Of a stretch of DNA of 64,000 bases, positions 1 through 9,094 are shown in pieces. A model generated the notes under the pieces. That model had not been told where the DNA came from. It ran no database searches and saw only the letters and a list, made by a program, of their open reading frames with translations. The DNA comes from Chitinophaga sp. MM2321. GTDB taxonomy: Bacteria; Bacteroidota; Bacteroidia; Chitinophagales; Chitinophagaceae. The stretch lies in NCBI RefSeq assembly GCF_964033635.1, contig NZ_OZ035533.1, forward strand, positions 5,799,001-5,863,000, given 5' to 3'. Each line of letters starts with the position of its first letter. The first letter of the stretch is position 1. The position numbers were made by a program, and so were the translations under genes.

Positions 1-2
1 GC

Positions 3-989
3 TATAAGCGTGGTGGTGCATGGCTGGCCATCGCTACCCTGCTGATATGGATTACACCGGCCTGTTTGCTGATGGGCTCTCTGAGTTTTTTGCTGCAATA
101 CTTTGATAAACGGGCACTGCAAACTGATATTTTCAAATACGTACAGCCGATGGCGGTAGGCTTCCTCGCCTATGGTGGAACGCGGGCTTTCAAGATCAGC
201 ATTAATAACGTGGCTACCTTCATTATCATGGTGGTGGCTATGTTTTCCACCTTCTATCTCAAATCACCATGGACATTTCCCGCATTGATCATATTAGGCG
301 GTATCGTTTCCAATTTCAGTAACAAGCGTATTCCTGATCTTACAGAGAAACCGAGGAAGATCCAATGGGGTAATATATGGTTGTTCGTTTCAGTTTTTGT
401 ACTGGCGGGTGTTTTCTCCGAGCTTGCGCGTTCTCATGAGTGGATCACGCGAAGGCCGTTTAACCTCTTTGAAAACTTTTATCGTTTCGGCAGTCTTGTG
501 TTTGGTGGGGGCGATATCCTCATCGCTATGATGCTGGAACAATATGTAACCCGCGCCAAGTCGCAATTTCTCACCGCAGAAGAGCTGTTGACAGGCGCCG
601 GTATTATGCGTGCCCTCCCCGGTCCTACGTTCTCCATTTCTGCCTATGTAGGCGGTATGGCTATGCGTAACCTGGGCACAGGTTACCAGTTTCTGGGCTG
701 TGTGCTGGCTCCTGTAGCCATTTTCCTGCCGAGTCTTTTGCTGGTGTTATTCTTCTTTCCCATATGGCATAACCTGAAAAAACATGTAGTCATTTACCGC
801 GCACTGGAAGGGATCAACGCGGTAGTGGTAGGTATTATGTGGGCAGCCACCTTTATCCTCTTCTCTGCCATCCCTGTCAACTGGTACAACCTGCTGATTA
901 TGGCAAGTACGCTGGCATTGCTCACCATCACCAGGCTGCCATCGCCATTTATCGTACTGGCGTGCCTGTTATTAGGCTGGTTATTATAA
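3..989 (+). CDS. chrA: Chromate transporter family protein (5' end outside the window)
   Basis: Probable inner-membrane anion transporter of the CHR (chromate) family. The reading frame is already open at base 3, so the N-terminal part lies upstream. The visible 328 residues are very hydrophobic, with about eight to nine membrane segments. The second CHR repeat is recognisable from a FGGGD segment followed by an EQYV stretch and a [12 protein letters not shown] motif, typical of the C-terminal half of long ChrA proteins. Its stop overlaps the 3' end of the convergent sigma-54 activator gene by 6 bp. Family membership is read from motifs; whether the substrate is chromate or another oxyanion cannot be told. 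Confidence 0.82.
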   Translation, partial: YKRGGAWLAIATLLIWITPACLLMGSLSFLLQYFDKRALQTDIFKYVQPMAVGFLAYGGTRAFKISINNVATFIIMVVAMFSTFYLKSPWTFPALIILGGIVSNFSNKRIPDLTEKPRKIQWGNIWLFVSVFVLAGVFSELARSHEWITRRPFNLFENFYRFGSLVFGGGDILIAMMLEQYVTRAKSQFLTAEELLTGAGIMRALPGPTFSISAYVGGMAMRNLGTGYQFLGCVLAPVAIFLPSLLLVLFFFPIWHNLKKHVVIYRALEGINAVVVGIMWAATFILFSAIPVNWYNLLIMASTLALLTITRLPSPFIVLACLLLGWLL

Positions 990-2327
990 TGTGGTGAGAT
1001 TATATTCCCGGATCTTATTGTACAGCGTAGTGAGGCCGATGTCCAGCAATTCAGCGGCTTTTGTTTTGTTGCCTTTAACATGGGCCAACACCCTGGAGAT
1101 ATGTTTTTTCTCCATATCCGCCAGGCGCATGGAGGAATGATCATCTCCCATACCCTGTTGAAAATCAAAAGGCAAAGTGGGCGTATCCAGTATATCCGTA
1201 TCCGTTAGAATGGCAGCTCTTTCAATCACGTTGCGCAGTTCCCGGATATTACCTTTCCAGCTATGCTGCTGTAATGCCTGGAGGAAAGCGGGGGTCATGC
1301 CGGTGATACGTTTATTCATCCTGGGTGCAAACTGCTGTATGAACCAGGTGGCCAGTAAGGGAATATCTTTTCTACGCTCATTGAGGGAAGGCAGCGGGAT
1401 CTGGAAAACCGACAACCGGTAAAACAGGTCTTCCCGGAAACGTCCTGCAGCAATCTCCTGTTCCAGGTTACGGTTGGTAGCGGCTATAATACGTACATCC
1501 GTTTTAGTGGGTTTGGGTTCGCCCACCCGGTAGAACTCCTGTGTTTCTAATACGCGCAGCATTTTGGCCTGCAATTCTACCGGCATTTCACCGATTTCAT
1601 CGAGGAAGATGGTACCGCCGCGGGCTTCTTCAAAAAATCCTTTTTTATCTTTTATCGCTCCTGTAAATGCGCCTGCCACATGGCCAAACAATTCGCTCTC
1701 CAGGATGTCTTTCGCGAAGGCGCTACAGTTTACCGCCACAAAGGGCTGTTGGCGGCGATTACTGCCCTGGTGGATCGCATGTGCAAACACTTCCTTGCCG
1801 GCACCGGTTTCGCCCAGCAACAGTACGGTCATGTCTGATGGCGCCACCTTCTCCGCCAATGCGATAGCGGCCTTGATTTCCGGAGATACCCCCAGTATAT
1901 TGTCAAAATTATATTTACCACTGATCTTTTTCTCCAGGTCGCGGATGCGGAATTGCAGGGTAGCCTTATCCATAGCCTTACTCACCAGGGGCAGAATACG
2001 GTTGTTGTCATCTCCTTTGGTGATGTAGTCAAACGCACCGTTTTTAATTGCCTGCACCCCATCCGTAATATTTCCGTAGGCAGTGAGTACGATGGTTTCT
2101 ATATCGGGATAGGCGGCCCGGATCACCTGTACCAGCTCCACGCCATTACCATCCGGCAATTTTACATCGGAGAGCACCACGCGGATCTCTTCCCTTTCCA
2201 GGAGTTTCAAAGCAGACCGCACATCCGGCGCCTCATGCAGCGTATACCCTTCCAATACCAGTAAGCGGCTTAATAGCTTCCGCAACTGATCTTCATCATC
2301 AATAATTAAAATGTGACCTTTAGACAT
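984..2327 (-). CDS. Sigma-54-dependent response regulator, NtrC/AtoC type
   Basis: Three-domain transcription activator of 447 residues. Residues 1-120 are a receiver domain with acidic pair D10-D11, phosphoacceptor D54, T82 and K104. An AAA+ domain follows with Walker A GETGAGKE at 172-179 and the sigma-54 contact loop GAFTGA at 219-224. The last 40 residues form a Fis-type helix-turn-helix ([11 protein letters not shown]...). It starts 19 bp downstream of the ligD stop on the same strand, so it may be transcribed with ku and ligD. No sensor kinase is adjacent, so its partner and targets are unknown. Its 3' end overlaps the convergent chromate transporter gene by 6 bp. Confidence 0.93.
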   Translation of the reverse strand: MSKGHILIIDDEDQLRKLLSRLLVLEGYTLHEAPDVRSALKLLEREEIRVVLSDVKLPDGNGVELVQVIRAAYPDIETIVLTAYGNITDGVQAIKNGAFDYITKGDDNNRILPLVSKAMDKATLQFRIRDLEKKISGKYNFDNILGVSPEIKAAIALAEKVAPSDMTVLLLGETGAGKEVFAHAIHQGSNRRQQPFVAVNCSAFAKDILESELFGHVAGAFTGAIKDKKGFFEEARGGTIFLDEIGEMPVELQAKMLRVLETQEFYRVGEPKPTKTDVRIIAATNRNLEQEIAAGRFREDLFYRLSVFQIPLPSLNERRKDIPLLATWFIQQFAPRMNKRITGMTPAFLQALQQHSWKGNIRELRNVIERAAILTDTDILDTPTLPFDFQQGMGDDHSSMRLADMEKKHISRVLAHVKGNKTKAAELLDIGLTTLYNKIREYNLTTL

Positions 2328-2346
2328 AGCCCTGCAAAGATAGGGG

Positions 2347-4878
2347 CTATCCTTCTTTTGAAGCAGTACTTTTCTGATGTTCCCGGAGTACCTTGCGTAA
2401 ATCGTTCTTACTGTTTTGTATATCTTTCCATAAGTCGCCGGTTTCGTTTATCCGGTCCAGTGAGTTGAAGATATCAAAGTCTGTCATGCGCAGGTTTTCA
2501 TTTACTTCTTCCCACTGAAGTGGCATAGATACGGTAGCTCCCGGCTTGGGCCGCGCAGAATAAGGAGCAGCCACTGTTTGTCCCCGGCTGTTCTGCAAAA
2601 AATCTATGTATACCCGTTTATTCCTGCTGGCCTTATTCCTGATTACGCTTGTGGTCTTGGGCAGTTCTTTGTTTACCCCGCGTGCTACAAATTCCGCAAA
2701 AAGGCGTCCCGTTTCATAACTGTATTTTGCCCCGGTGGGGATATAAATATGCAACCCGGTAGAACCGGATGTTTTGCAAAAGCTGTTGACCTTCAGGGTA
2801 TCCAGTGCAGCCTTGATATGCTGGGCTGTTTCCACCACATATTTAAAATCGATGTTTTCGGGATCAAGGTCCAGCACAATATAATCGGGGTTATCCAGCG
2901 TACGGACACGCGATAGCCAGGGATTTATTTCAATGCAGCCCAGGTTCACCATATAAGCCAGTGTGGCTTCATTGTTACATACAAGATAATCTACATTCTT
3001 GCTGGTAGAAGCGGAATGCAGCGGCACACTTTTGATCCAGGCAGGCGTTTGTTCCAGGTCCAGGTCCTTTTGGTAAAAGGCCGTTCCCGTGATGCCATTG
3101 GGAAACCGGTGTAGCGACTGGGGTCTGTCTTTGAGATGCGGAAGAATAAATTTTGCTACTGACAGATAATAATCGATCAGCTGTCCCTTTGTTATTTTTT
3201 CTTTTGGGAAGTAGATTTTTTGTTGATTGGTAAGCGGCACCTTTTTGCCGTTTAATGTTAACTCGCGGTCTTTTTCAATGGTAGTAGCCATGGTAATTTT
3301 TTTTGCAGTTTCCGGATGTACTTCTTTCGCCGGCTTGTCTTCACGAAGACCCAGGAGGATAGGCTGCCGCAGATTTCCACCTGATGTCCAGTCAGCAAAT
3401 TTAACCTGGCATACCAGCTCCGGTTTTACCCAGGTAACCGGCATGTTTGTTTTGACAGGCGCCTTAAAAGGGGAAGACGACCGTACCAAAGGTTGCAGGC
3501 GCTTGTATAAATCGTTGATCATTGCTTCATTCAATCCACCTCCACAGTGGCCAATATATTTCAGTTCCTTATCCTCATACAAGCCCAGTACCAACGCGCC
3601 TATTTTCTTCCTGCTGCCCCTGGGTGCGGTATAGCCGCAGATAAGCGCCTCCTGTTCATTCACAATTTTAATCTTCAGCCACGACATGGATCGCCGTCCT
3701 TCTTCGTACACACCATCGCTCCTTTTTGCAATGATCCCCTCCCACTGTTGCTGCTGTGCTTTCTTAAAAAAGGCTTTGCCCGTTTTAAGTACATGCGATG
3801 AGTATATGACCGTTTTATTCCGGAGTTGATCTACTATATCTTTAAGCAGGCTCTTACGCTCCAGCAGCGAAAGCTGTTGCAATTCATTGCCGTTAAGATG
3901 CAGCAGATCAAATACGGCATATACCAGCTTCTCTTTGCCGGTTGTTTTATATTGCTGTAGCGACTGGAAATCCGATTTACCGTTTTTCCCCATTACCAGG
4001 ATCTCGCCATCCAGTACCACATTATGCGCAATATTCTCCACAGCAGCTACCACTGCCGGGTAATCTTTATTAAAGTTTTTTTCATTGCGGGAGTACAGTG
4101 ATACAATACCCTGCTCTACACTGGCGATAGCCCTGTAGCCATCCCACTTGGTTTCAAAAAGCCAGTCATCGCCATCAAAGGGAGCGTCCACAAGTGTGGC
4201 CAGCATGGGTTTATAGACTTTTTTGATCCGTTCCGGCTTTTTACTTTTTACCGGTTTTTCTTCCGGTGCCGGCGTACGGATTACTGATTTTTTTTTTGAC
4301 GCCTTCTTTGTGGCTTCTTTTTCTTTTAACCCGCGGAGTTTAATGCGCTCCGGCGTATAGTCTTCACTGTTATATTCTGCTACTGCATATTTATCACGGT
4401 GTTTGATCAATAGCCAGGCATTTTCTTCCCGTCCTTTCATTTTCACCAGCGCAAATTCTCCCTTCAGTTTCTTCCCTTTCATCACTATCTTCAGATCCCC
4501 CGTTTTGATTTCCTTCAGGGCTGTTTTATCAAAGTCGGTTCCATCGGCATTCATTAGTTCATACGTGCCTTTATCCCAGATATAAACAGTGCCGGCGCCG
4601 TAGTTTCCGGCAGGTATAGTCCCTTCAAAATCCTTATAATCATAAGGGTGGTCCTCTACTTCCATCGCCAGTCTTTTATCTTCCGGATTCATGGAAGGTC
4701 CTTTCGGGACGGCCCAGCTTTTCAGCACACCCGCCACTTCCAGTCTGAAATCATAATGCAATCGCGACGCATGATGACGCTGCACAACGAAAACATGTTT
4801 TCCCTTCTCCGCCTTTCCTGCAACGGGTTCGGTTGTTTCTGTAAAGTTCCGTTTCTGTTTATATTTTGATAAGCTCAT
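2347..4878 (-). CDS. ligD: Multifunctional DNA ligase D (PE-ligase-polymerase)
   Basis: ATP-dependent ligase of bacterial non-homologous end joining, 843 residues. Domain order is 3'-phosphoesterase (about 1-160, with the HASRLHYDFRLE motif), a basic Lys-rich linker (about 185-220), ligase (about 220-530) with the nucleotidyl-lysine motif ETKWDGYR (Lys near 244), and a primase-like polymerase (about 545-830) with DLDP and an SGSTGLHIY stretch. This is the Pseudomonas-type order rather than the Mycobacterium order. The start codon overlaps the ku stop by 4 bp (ATGA), so the two are translationally coupled. Ku should bring it to double-strand breaks, where it trims, fills and seals ends. All three catalytic modules look intact. 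Confidence 0.95.
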   Translation of the reverse strand: MSLSKYKQKRNFTETTEPVAGKAEKGKHVFVVQRHHASRLHYDFRLEVAGVLKSWAVPKGPSMNPEDKRLAMEVEDHPYDYKDFEGTIPAGNYGAGTVYIWDKGTYELMNADGTDFDKTALKEIKTGDLKIVMKGKKLKGEFALVKMKGREENAWLLIKHRDKYAVAEYNSEDYTPERIKLRGLKEKEATKKASKKKSVIRTPAPEEKPVKSKKPERIKKVYKPMLATLVDAPFDGDDWLFETKWDGYRAIASVEQGIVSLYSRNEKNFNKDYPAVVAAVENIAHNVVLDGEILVMGKNGKSDFQSLQQYKTTGKEKLVYAVFDLLHLNGNELQQLSLLERKSLLKDIVDQLRNKTVIYSSHVLKTGKAFFKKAQQQQWEGIIAKRSDGVYEEGRRSMSWLKIKIVNEQEALICGYTAPRGSRKKIGALVLGLYEDKELKYIGHCGGGLNEAMINDLYKRLQPLVRSSSPFKAPVKTNMPVTWVKPELVCQVKFADWTSGGNLRQPILLGLREDKPAKEVHPETAKKITMATTIEKDRELTLNGKKVPLTNQQKIYFPKEKITKGQLIDYYLSVAKFILPHLKDRPQSLHRFPNGITGTAFYQKDLDLEQTPAWIKSVPLHSASTSKNVDYLVCNNEATLAYMVNLGCIEINPWLSRVRTLDNPDYIVLDLDPENIDFKYVVETAQHIKAALDTLKVNSFCKTSGSTGLHIYIPTGAKYSYETGRLFAEFVARGVNKELPKTTSVIRNKASRNKRVYIDFLQNSRGQTVAAPYSARPKPGATVSMPLQWEEVNENLRMTDFDIFNSLDRINETGDLWKDIQNSKNDLRKVLREHQKSTASKEG

Positions 4879-5654
4879 GATGCACGTTTTTTACCAGGCT
4901 TGGCCAGACTTGCTTTCAACTGATCAAAGAGTTCATCATTCTTTGTATGCACTACATGCATTTTCTTCACCACTGTTTTCTTGCCGCTGGCTTTAGCTTT
5001 AATGATCTTCAGCAGTTCGGCTTTATATTCATCTTTAAACTGGCTGATATCAAATTTCGCGGTGTATTGCTTTACCAGTTCCATCGCCATATCCAGCTCC
5101 TTTTTTGCCAGTTGTGTACCGGCCGGAATGGACAGGTCTTCCGAAGAACGGATCTCTTCTTCAAAACGCAATTGATGCAGGAGCAAATAATTTTCGCGTG
5201 GCCTGACAACAGACAAGTGTTCCTGTGAGCGCAGTACAAAGCGGCTGAGGCCAGCTTTGCCTGTTTTTTCAAGGGTTTTGAGCAACAGTTGATACGCCTT
5301 TTCCCCGCCTTTGGCGGGCTCAATGTAGTAAGGTGATTCGAAGTAAATATCATCGATCTCCTGCTCTTCTACAAAGGATTCAATTTCTATGATCTTGCTT
5401 TTCCGGGGGCTGGCTGCTTCAAAGTCTTCATCTTCCAGTACCACATACTCATCGTTATACAAGTATCCTTTTACAATCTGCTCCCATGGCACTTCTTTGC
5501 CGGTGCTTTCGCTAACACGTTTAAACTTTATGTGGGCCAGTGTTTTACTGTCCAGCATATCCAGGTCCAGCCGGCTATCCTGCGTGGCACTGTATAACTT
5601 CACCGGTATATTTACCAGTCCGAAGCCTATTGATCCTGACCAGATTGCTCGCAT
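4875..5654 (-). CDS. ku: Ku protein, non-homologous end joining
   Basis: DNA-end-binding homodimer of bacterial end joining, 259 residues from the chosen start. The family-typical N-terminus MRAIWSGSIGFGLVNIPVKL begins at 5654. The frame stays open to 5732, but those 26 extra residues do not look like Ku, so the later ATG is preferred. The core runs through the YFESPYYIEP and LVLR/VVRPRENYL-like segments, and the C-terminus is a Lys-rich tail (KKTVVKK, KPGKKRAS) as in Ku proteins that recruit LigD. It overlaps ligD by 4 bp. A divergent small gene starts 116 bp upstream. Confidence 0.95.
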   Translation of the reverse strand: MRAIWSGSIGFGLVNIPVKLYSATQDSRLDLDMLDSKTLAHIKFKRVSESTGKEVPWEQIVKGYLYNDEYVVLEDEDFEAASPRKSKIIEIESFVEEQEIDDIYFESPYYIEPAKGGEKAYQLLLKTLEKTGKAGLSRFVLRSQEHLSVVRPRENYLLLHQLRFEEEIRSSEDLSIPAGTQLAKKELDMAMELVKQYTAKFDISQFKDEYKAELLKIIKAKASGKKTVVKKMHVVHTKNDELFDQLKASLAKPGKKRAS

Positions 5655-5770
5655 GATGTAATAGTTTTGGTGATACATTAATGTTAACACAAATGGTACC
5701 AGTGTATCTCTGTTGCCCACACATCGCGGCATAAATTTTGGCTTTACCCTTTTAACTAAAAACCCTTTTT

Positions 5771-6118
5771 ATGGAAAAGCCAGGAGAAATGACAACACTT
5801 ACACGCGTACTCGAAAAATTGCATGAAAAAGGCTTTGATCATGAGCTAAGGATGAGTGATCATGGCAGAATGCAATCGCCGGACAATCAAAAAATCTATA
5901 ATCCGGAAGATCTGCTCATCATTAAAACCTATCGCTTTGAAGGGGAGTCTGATCCATCCGATTCATCCATTTTATATGTAATGGAAGACCAGGAAGGCAA
6001 TAAGGGCTATGTGCTGGATGCCTATGGCGCCTATTCTTCCCATGAGGAAGCGGGGTTTAATGAATTTATGCAGAAAATTAAAGTTGAAGACAGAGAAGAA
6101 CAGATGTTGTTTGAATAA
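5771..6118 (+). CDS. Small conserved hypothetical protein
   Basis: Soluble acidic protein of 115 residues, divergent from ku. It has no signal peptide or membrane segment. The pattern of an N-terminal L-x-K-L-x-E-K-G-F segment, a central YRFEGESDPSDSSILYVME stretch and a V-L-D-A-Y-G-A-Y motif resembles short Bacteroidota proteins that some databases label, from memory, as phosphoribosylpyrophosphate synthetase; no PRPP synthase motif is visible, so I do not adopt that name. A second in-frame ATG at 5789 is an equally good start. Transcription probably ends at the strong hairpin directly after its stop codon. Confidence 0.75.
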   Translation: MEKPGEMTTLTRVLEKLHEKGFDHELRMSDHGRMQSPDNQKIYNPEDLLIIKTYRFEGESDPSDSSILYVMEDQEGNKGYVLDAYGAYSSHEEAGFNEFMQKIKVEDREEQMLFE

Positions 6119-6120
6119 AA

Positions 6121-6162
6121 AATGAGTGTGGTGAAGCGGGTGCCCGCTTCACCACACTCATT
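6121..6162. terminator. Strong hairpin, probable bidirectional terminator
   Basis: A perfect 20-bp inverted repeat (6121-6140 with 6143-6162) with a 2-nt nominal loop, preceded by an A-run and followed by a short T-run. It starts 2 bp after the stop of the 5771-6118 gene. Confidence 0.8.
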
Positions 6163-6181
6163 TTACGCCTGTTTTTACATA

Positions 6182-6232
6182 TTTTCCGGGGTTTAAAAAG
6201 GCCACTGCAAATTATATTGCAGGGCCTTTTTC
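6182..6232. repeat. Hairpin repeat, copy 1 (terminator-like)
   Basis: AAAAAGGCC paired with GGCCTTTTT, with an inner CTGCAA/TTGCAG stem (hairpin at 6195-6232) and a T-rich tail, so it can act as a terminator. The same sequence, including its TTTTCC leader, returns at 9000-9050, making a direct repeat that brackets the lipoprotein and AraC-type genes. The rest of the gene-free stretch 6233-6478 holds nothing else I can support; it is the upstream region of the lipoprotein gene and shows no clear TAnnTTTG box. Confidence 0.7.
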
Positions 6233-6478
6233 TTTTCTTACCGGGTAGCGTCCTGGCAATGGGGCCTACATTAGACACAAAATGATGTTTTTTTCCTATA
6301 ATAGCAGCGCAGCACTATTTAATTTTGACAAGTGAAGATCCCTATTGTAAAGAACTATAAGACACGGTGACTGCAAACTCCTTATTTGAACGGAAAAATG
6401 GTTTGTTCTCATAAATTCTATATGCAACATGGGTCCGAATGAAACCATATTCACCAACCATTTAACATATAGACAGAG

Positions 6479-8026
6479 ATGAGAAAACTAACTGTAGTCC
6501 TTGCTGCTTTTGTCATGATAGCGGCATCATGTAAAAAAGACTCAAACAATCCTGACGCCGAACCGCCTGGAAAACCAGGGGTAGAAGCCCCACCGGAAGC
6601 AGAAAGAGATGCATTGCCCGGGAAGGTGGTGATGACGAATGAAACCGGACAATCAACAACTTTTAGCATTACCTATCTCCCTGATAGCAAGAAAATAGAT
6701 CGTATAACAACACAGAATGGTGCAGAGATTTACCACTATACCGGAGATCTGATCGAGAAAATTGATTATAATACGGATGGGAGTAACTACACAAAATTCG
6801 AATATCAAAATAATGACCTGATCCGCGAAACGCATTATCGATCATCCCAGCCGGCAGGTAAGAACGAATATACTTATCCGTCCAGCAACAAGATGCAGGT
6901 GGTGGAATTTAAATATAAAAACAATAAGTGGGAGCAGGCCGAAGACCCCGTTAATCTGGAATTTGATAACAAAGGCAATTTGATGAAAGCTGAAAATGGC
7001 AGACTTAAGGTAGACCTATCGTACGATGATAAAAATGCTCCCTTCCTGAACGTTACCGGTTGGTCTAAAATCCGCCTTACAGGAGGCATTCCTTTCGGTG
7101 AAAACCTTGTTTTTGAAGATGTGCTGGCAAGAAGAAATAACCCCAACAAAACAACGGCAACCGATAATGGTACTCCATTATTGAATATAACATTCACGAA
7201 CGAATTTAATGATAATCAACATCCAAAATTCCCAACTAAGATAACCGGAAAGGAAAATGCAGGAACAAAGTTTACAGTTGTCATCAGTTATGCTACTCAA
7301 TCGGGAGAACCCGGAGATGACGAGGAAAATCGCTTGCCACTTGAATTGACGATGACTAGTGATACCGGAGCGGACGAAACCACAACCATTACTTATCAAA
7401 CAAACAGCAAAAAAATAGATCAAATCAAGAACAGTAAAAACGGAAGTACACAGACCTATCAATACGATGGCGACCGCATTGTCAAAATAGATTTTGGATC
7501 GAACGGTGGGGGAGACAACTATAAGCTGTTTGAATATGATGCAACTACCAAACGCCCAACCAGCGTAACCCAATACCGCTCCGGCAAAGCAGAAAGCCAA
7601 TTAAGATATACCTATACCTCCAATACAGTGCTCACCCTTGCTGATTATAAATACGAAAATGATGCCTGGACAGCTGCCGGAGAGTTGATTAATCTGGAAC
7701 TTGATGCGAATGGCAATGTGATAAAAGTGACAAGCGGCGACACGGAAGTAAGTATATCTTACGATGCTAAAAAATCACCTTTTTTCAATGTAACCGGCTG
7801 GGCCGAAATAGAATTTTTAGCAGGCATTCCTTTGGGTAATAACATGGGTGCCGAGGATGTTATTGGCAGAAAAAACAATCCGACCAGAACATTGGCAAAG
7901 CAAGACGGAACTACCTTGCTGGACATGGCTTTCACCTACGAGTTTAATAACGATCATCATCCTAATTTCCCGACTAAGATAACGGGAACCGACCGGCCTT
8001 TCACTGTTACGATTGTTTATAATTAA
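6479..8026 (+). CDS. Lipoprotein built of two copies of a ~230-residue unit
   Basis: Probable outer-membrane or surface lipoprotein of 515 residues. The N-terminus is a lipoprotein signal with lipobox A-A-S-C (Cys near residue 18), then a Pro/Glu-rich linker. The rest is two copies of one unit, about 48-270 and 285-515. Each has the landmarks T-I/S-T-Y/I-T-Y, K-K-I-D-x-I, a Y-x-Y-x-G-D box, a D-x-x-G-N-x-x-K box, NVTGW, a GG/AG-I-P-x-G-x-N segment, R-x-N-N-P and a closing HPxFPTKITG. The YxYD/GN boxes recall the YD/RHS-type beta repeats of secreted Bacteroidota proteins. I do not recognise a function. It is followed by a terminator and an AraC-type gene in the same direction. Confidence 0.85.
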   Translation: MRKLTVVLAAFVMIAASCKKDSNNPDAEPPGKPGVEAPPEAERDALPGKVVMTNETGQSTTFSITYLPDSKKIDRITTQNGAEIYHYTGDLIEKIDYNTDGSNYTKFEYQNNDLIRETHYRSSQPAGKNEYTYPSSNKMQVVEFKYKNNKWEQAEDPVNLEFDNKGNLMKAENGRLKVDLSYDDKNAPFLNVTGWSKIRLTGGIPFGENLVFEDVLARRNNPNKTTATDNGTPLLNITFTNEFNDNQHPKFPTKITGKENAGTKFTVVISYATQSGEPGDDEENRLPLELTMTSDTGADETTTITYQTNSKKIDQIKNSKNGSTQTYQYDGDRIVKIDFGSNGGGDNYKLFEYDATTKRPTSVTQYRSGKAESQLRYTYTSNTVLTLADYKYENDAWTAAGELINLELDANGNVIKVTSGDTEVSISYDAKKSPFFNVTGWAEIEFLAGIPLGNNMGAEDVIGRKNNPTRTLAKQDGTTLLDMAFTYEFNNDHHPNFPTKITGTDRPFTVTIVYN

Positions 8027-8047
8027 GTCCCCTATTTTTTTTATTAC

Positions 8048-8088
8048 AAAAACCTGTTACTTTTAGGAAAGAGTAGCAGGTTTTTTTT
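8048..8088 (+). terminator. Rho-independent terminator after the lipoprotein gene
   Basis: AAAAACCTGTTAC pairs with GTAGCAGGTTTTT (one G-U) around an 11-nt loop, with a run of T. It begins about 20 bp after the lipoprotein stop. Confidence 0.8.
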
Positions 8089-8107
8089 ATTTGTTTCAAC
8101 CGAATCG

Positions 8108-8959
8108 ATGAACATAGATTTTTTGAAATACACCGAAATATTGCCGCATGCAAGTTTAAAAGGAATGGTGACGCATTACAGAATAAAAAGCGCCCAGCTT
8201 AGCGGCCCCTTTGTTTTCGCCAACTTCTCCCCCATATTTCAGGGCTTGATTTTTAACATTCGTCCACTTGATGATATTAATTTTGTCAAAAAAGAAACCG
8301 TAGACCTAAAGCATAAAGTTTATTTTGTTGGACAAGCTATCTCCTCCAGCACACTGGTTAGCAGTTCCCTGAATGTAGATCTCATTGCCGTAAACTTTAC
8401 ACCAACCGGTGTTTTTCGACTTACCGGTATTGATTTGGATAGTTTCACCGATCAGATTGTGGATGCAGAAACAATTTTTGGTACAGAAATTAACCAGCTG
8501 CATGAACAATTAATTGCAGCCAAAGATCAGTCTACTGCCCTTCGACTGATTGATAACTATTTATACCTAAAGGCCGCCAAGAGAAAAAAGGAGAATAAAT
8601 CGCATATTCTGGAATCGGTATCTATTTTGAAGAATAATGCCGCGGGGATTAGTGTAAAAATGCTTCAAAAAGCAACCAATACCAGTCCCAGCACCTTAGA
8701 AAGATCCTTTAAATCAGAAATCGGTATGACGCCCAAAATGTACCAACGCCTCCTTCGGTTTAACCAGGCCAGACAGTACATTGACGAAAACCACTGTACC
8801 GATTGGTGGGAAATTGTGGTGCTGTTTGCATTTTATGATCAATCTCACTTTATCAGCGAATTTCGTTTTTTTGCGGGTCAAACGCCGATGCAATATCTTC
8901 AAACGATCAGTTTTCAAGCGGCTATTGCACCTGGTCCTCAGAGCCGAATGCTGGCGTAA
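8108..8959 (+). CDS. AraC family transcriptional regulator
   Basis: DNA-binding regulator of 283 residues. The N-terminal part (about 1-150) is the sensing half seen in many Bacteroidota AraC proteins. The C-terminal 100 residues form the double helix-turn-helix: a first helix pair around TNTSPSTLERSFKSEIGMTP and the second-HTH signature F-Y-D-Q-S-H-F-I-S-E-F-R-x-F-x-G-Q-T-P-x-Q-Y. It lies 81 bp after the lipoprotein stop, beyond a terminator, and both genes sit between two copies of the hairpin repeat, which suggests a two-gene unit. Ligand and targets are unknown. Confidence 0.88.
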   Translation: MNIDFLKYTEILPHASLKGMVTHYRIKSAQLSGPFVFANFSPIFQGLIFNIRPLDDINFVKKETVDLKHKVYFVGQAISSSTLVSSSLNVDLIAVNFTPTGVFRLTGIDLDSFTDQIVDAETIFGTEINQLHEQLIAAKDQSTALRLIDNYLYLKAAKRKKENKSHILESVSILKNNAAGISVKMLQKATNTSPSTLERSFKSEIGMTPKMYQRLLRFNQARQYIDENHCTDWWEIVVLFAFYDQSHFISEFRFFAGQTPMQYLQTISFQAAIAPGPQSRMLA

Positions 8960-8999
8960 TGATGACAGTTTAAAAAACAGACATCTTTTAAAACCTCCA

Positions 9000-9050
9000 T
9001 TTTCCTGGATTTAAAAAAGGCCACTGCAAATTATTACAGGGCCTTTTTTG
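9000..9050. repeat. Hairpin repeat, copy 2 (terminator-like)
   Basis: Second copy of the element at 6182-6232: a TTTTCC leader, then AAAAAAGGCC paired with GGCCTTTTTT (hairpin 9014-9050). The inner stem is weaker than in copy 1. It lies between the convergent AraC-type and YciE-like genes and can terminate both. Confidence 0.7.
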
Positions 9051-9094
9051 CAGTTTTCTATTTACAATTAAACAAACCATTCTTCCTTACATCA

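Noticed and set aside
5680..5710. CTGGTAC-like text upstream of ku as a sigma-54 promoter
   Set aside because: The -12 half does not fit TTGC; not enough to claim a promoter.
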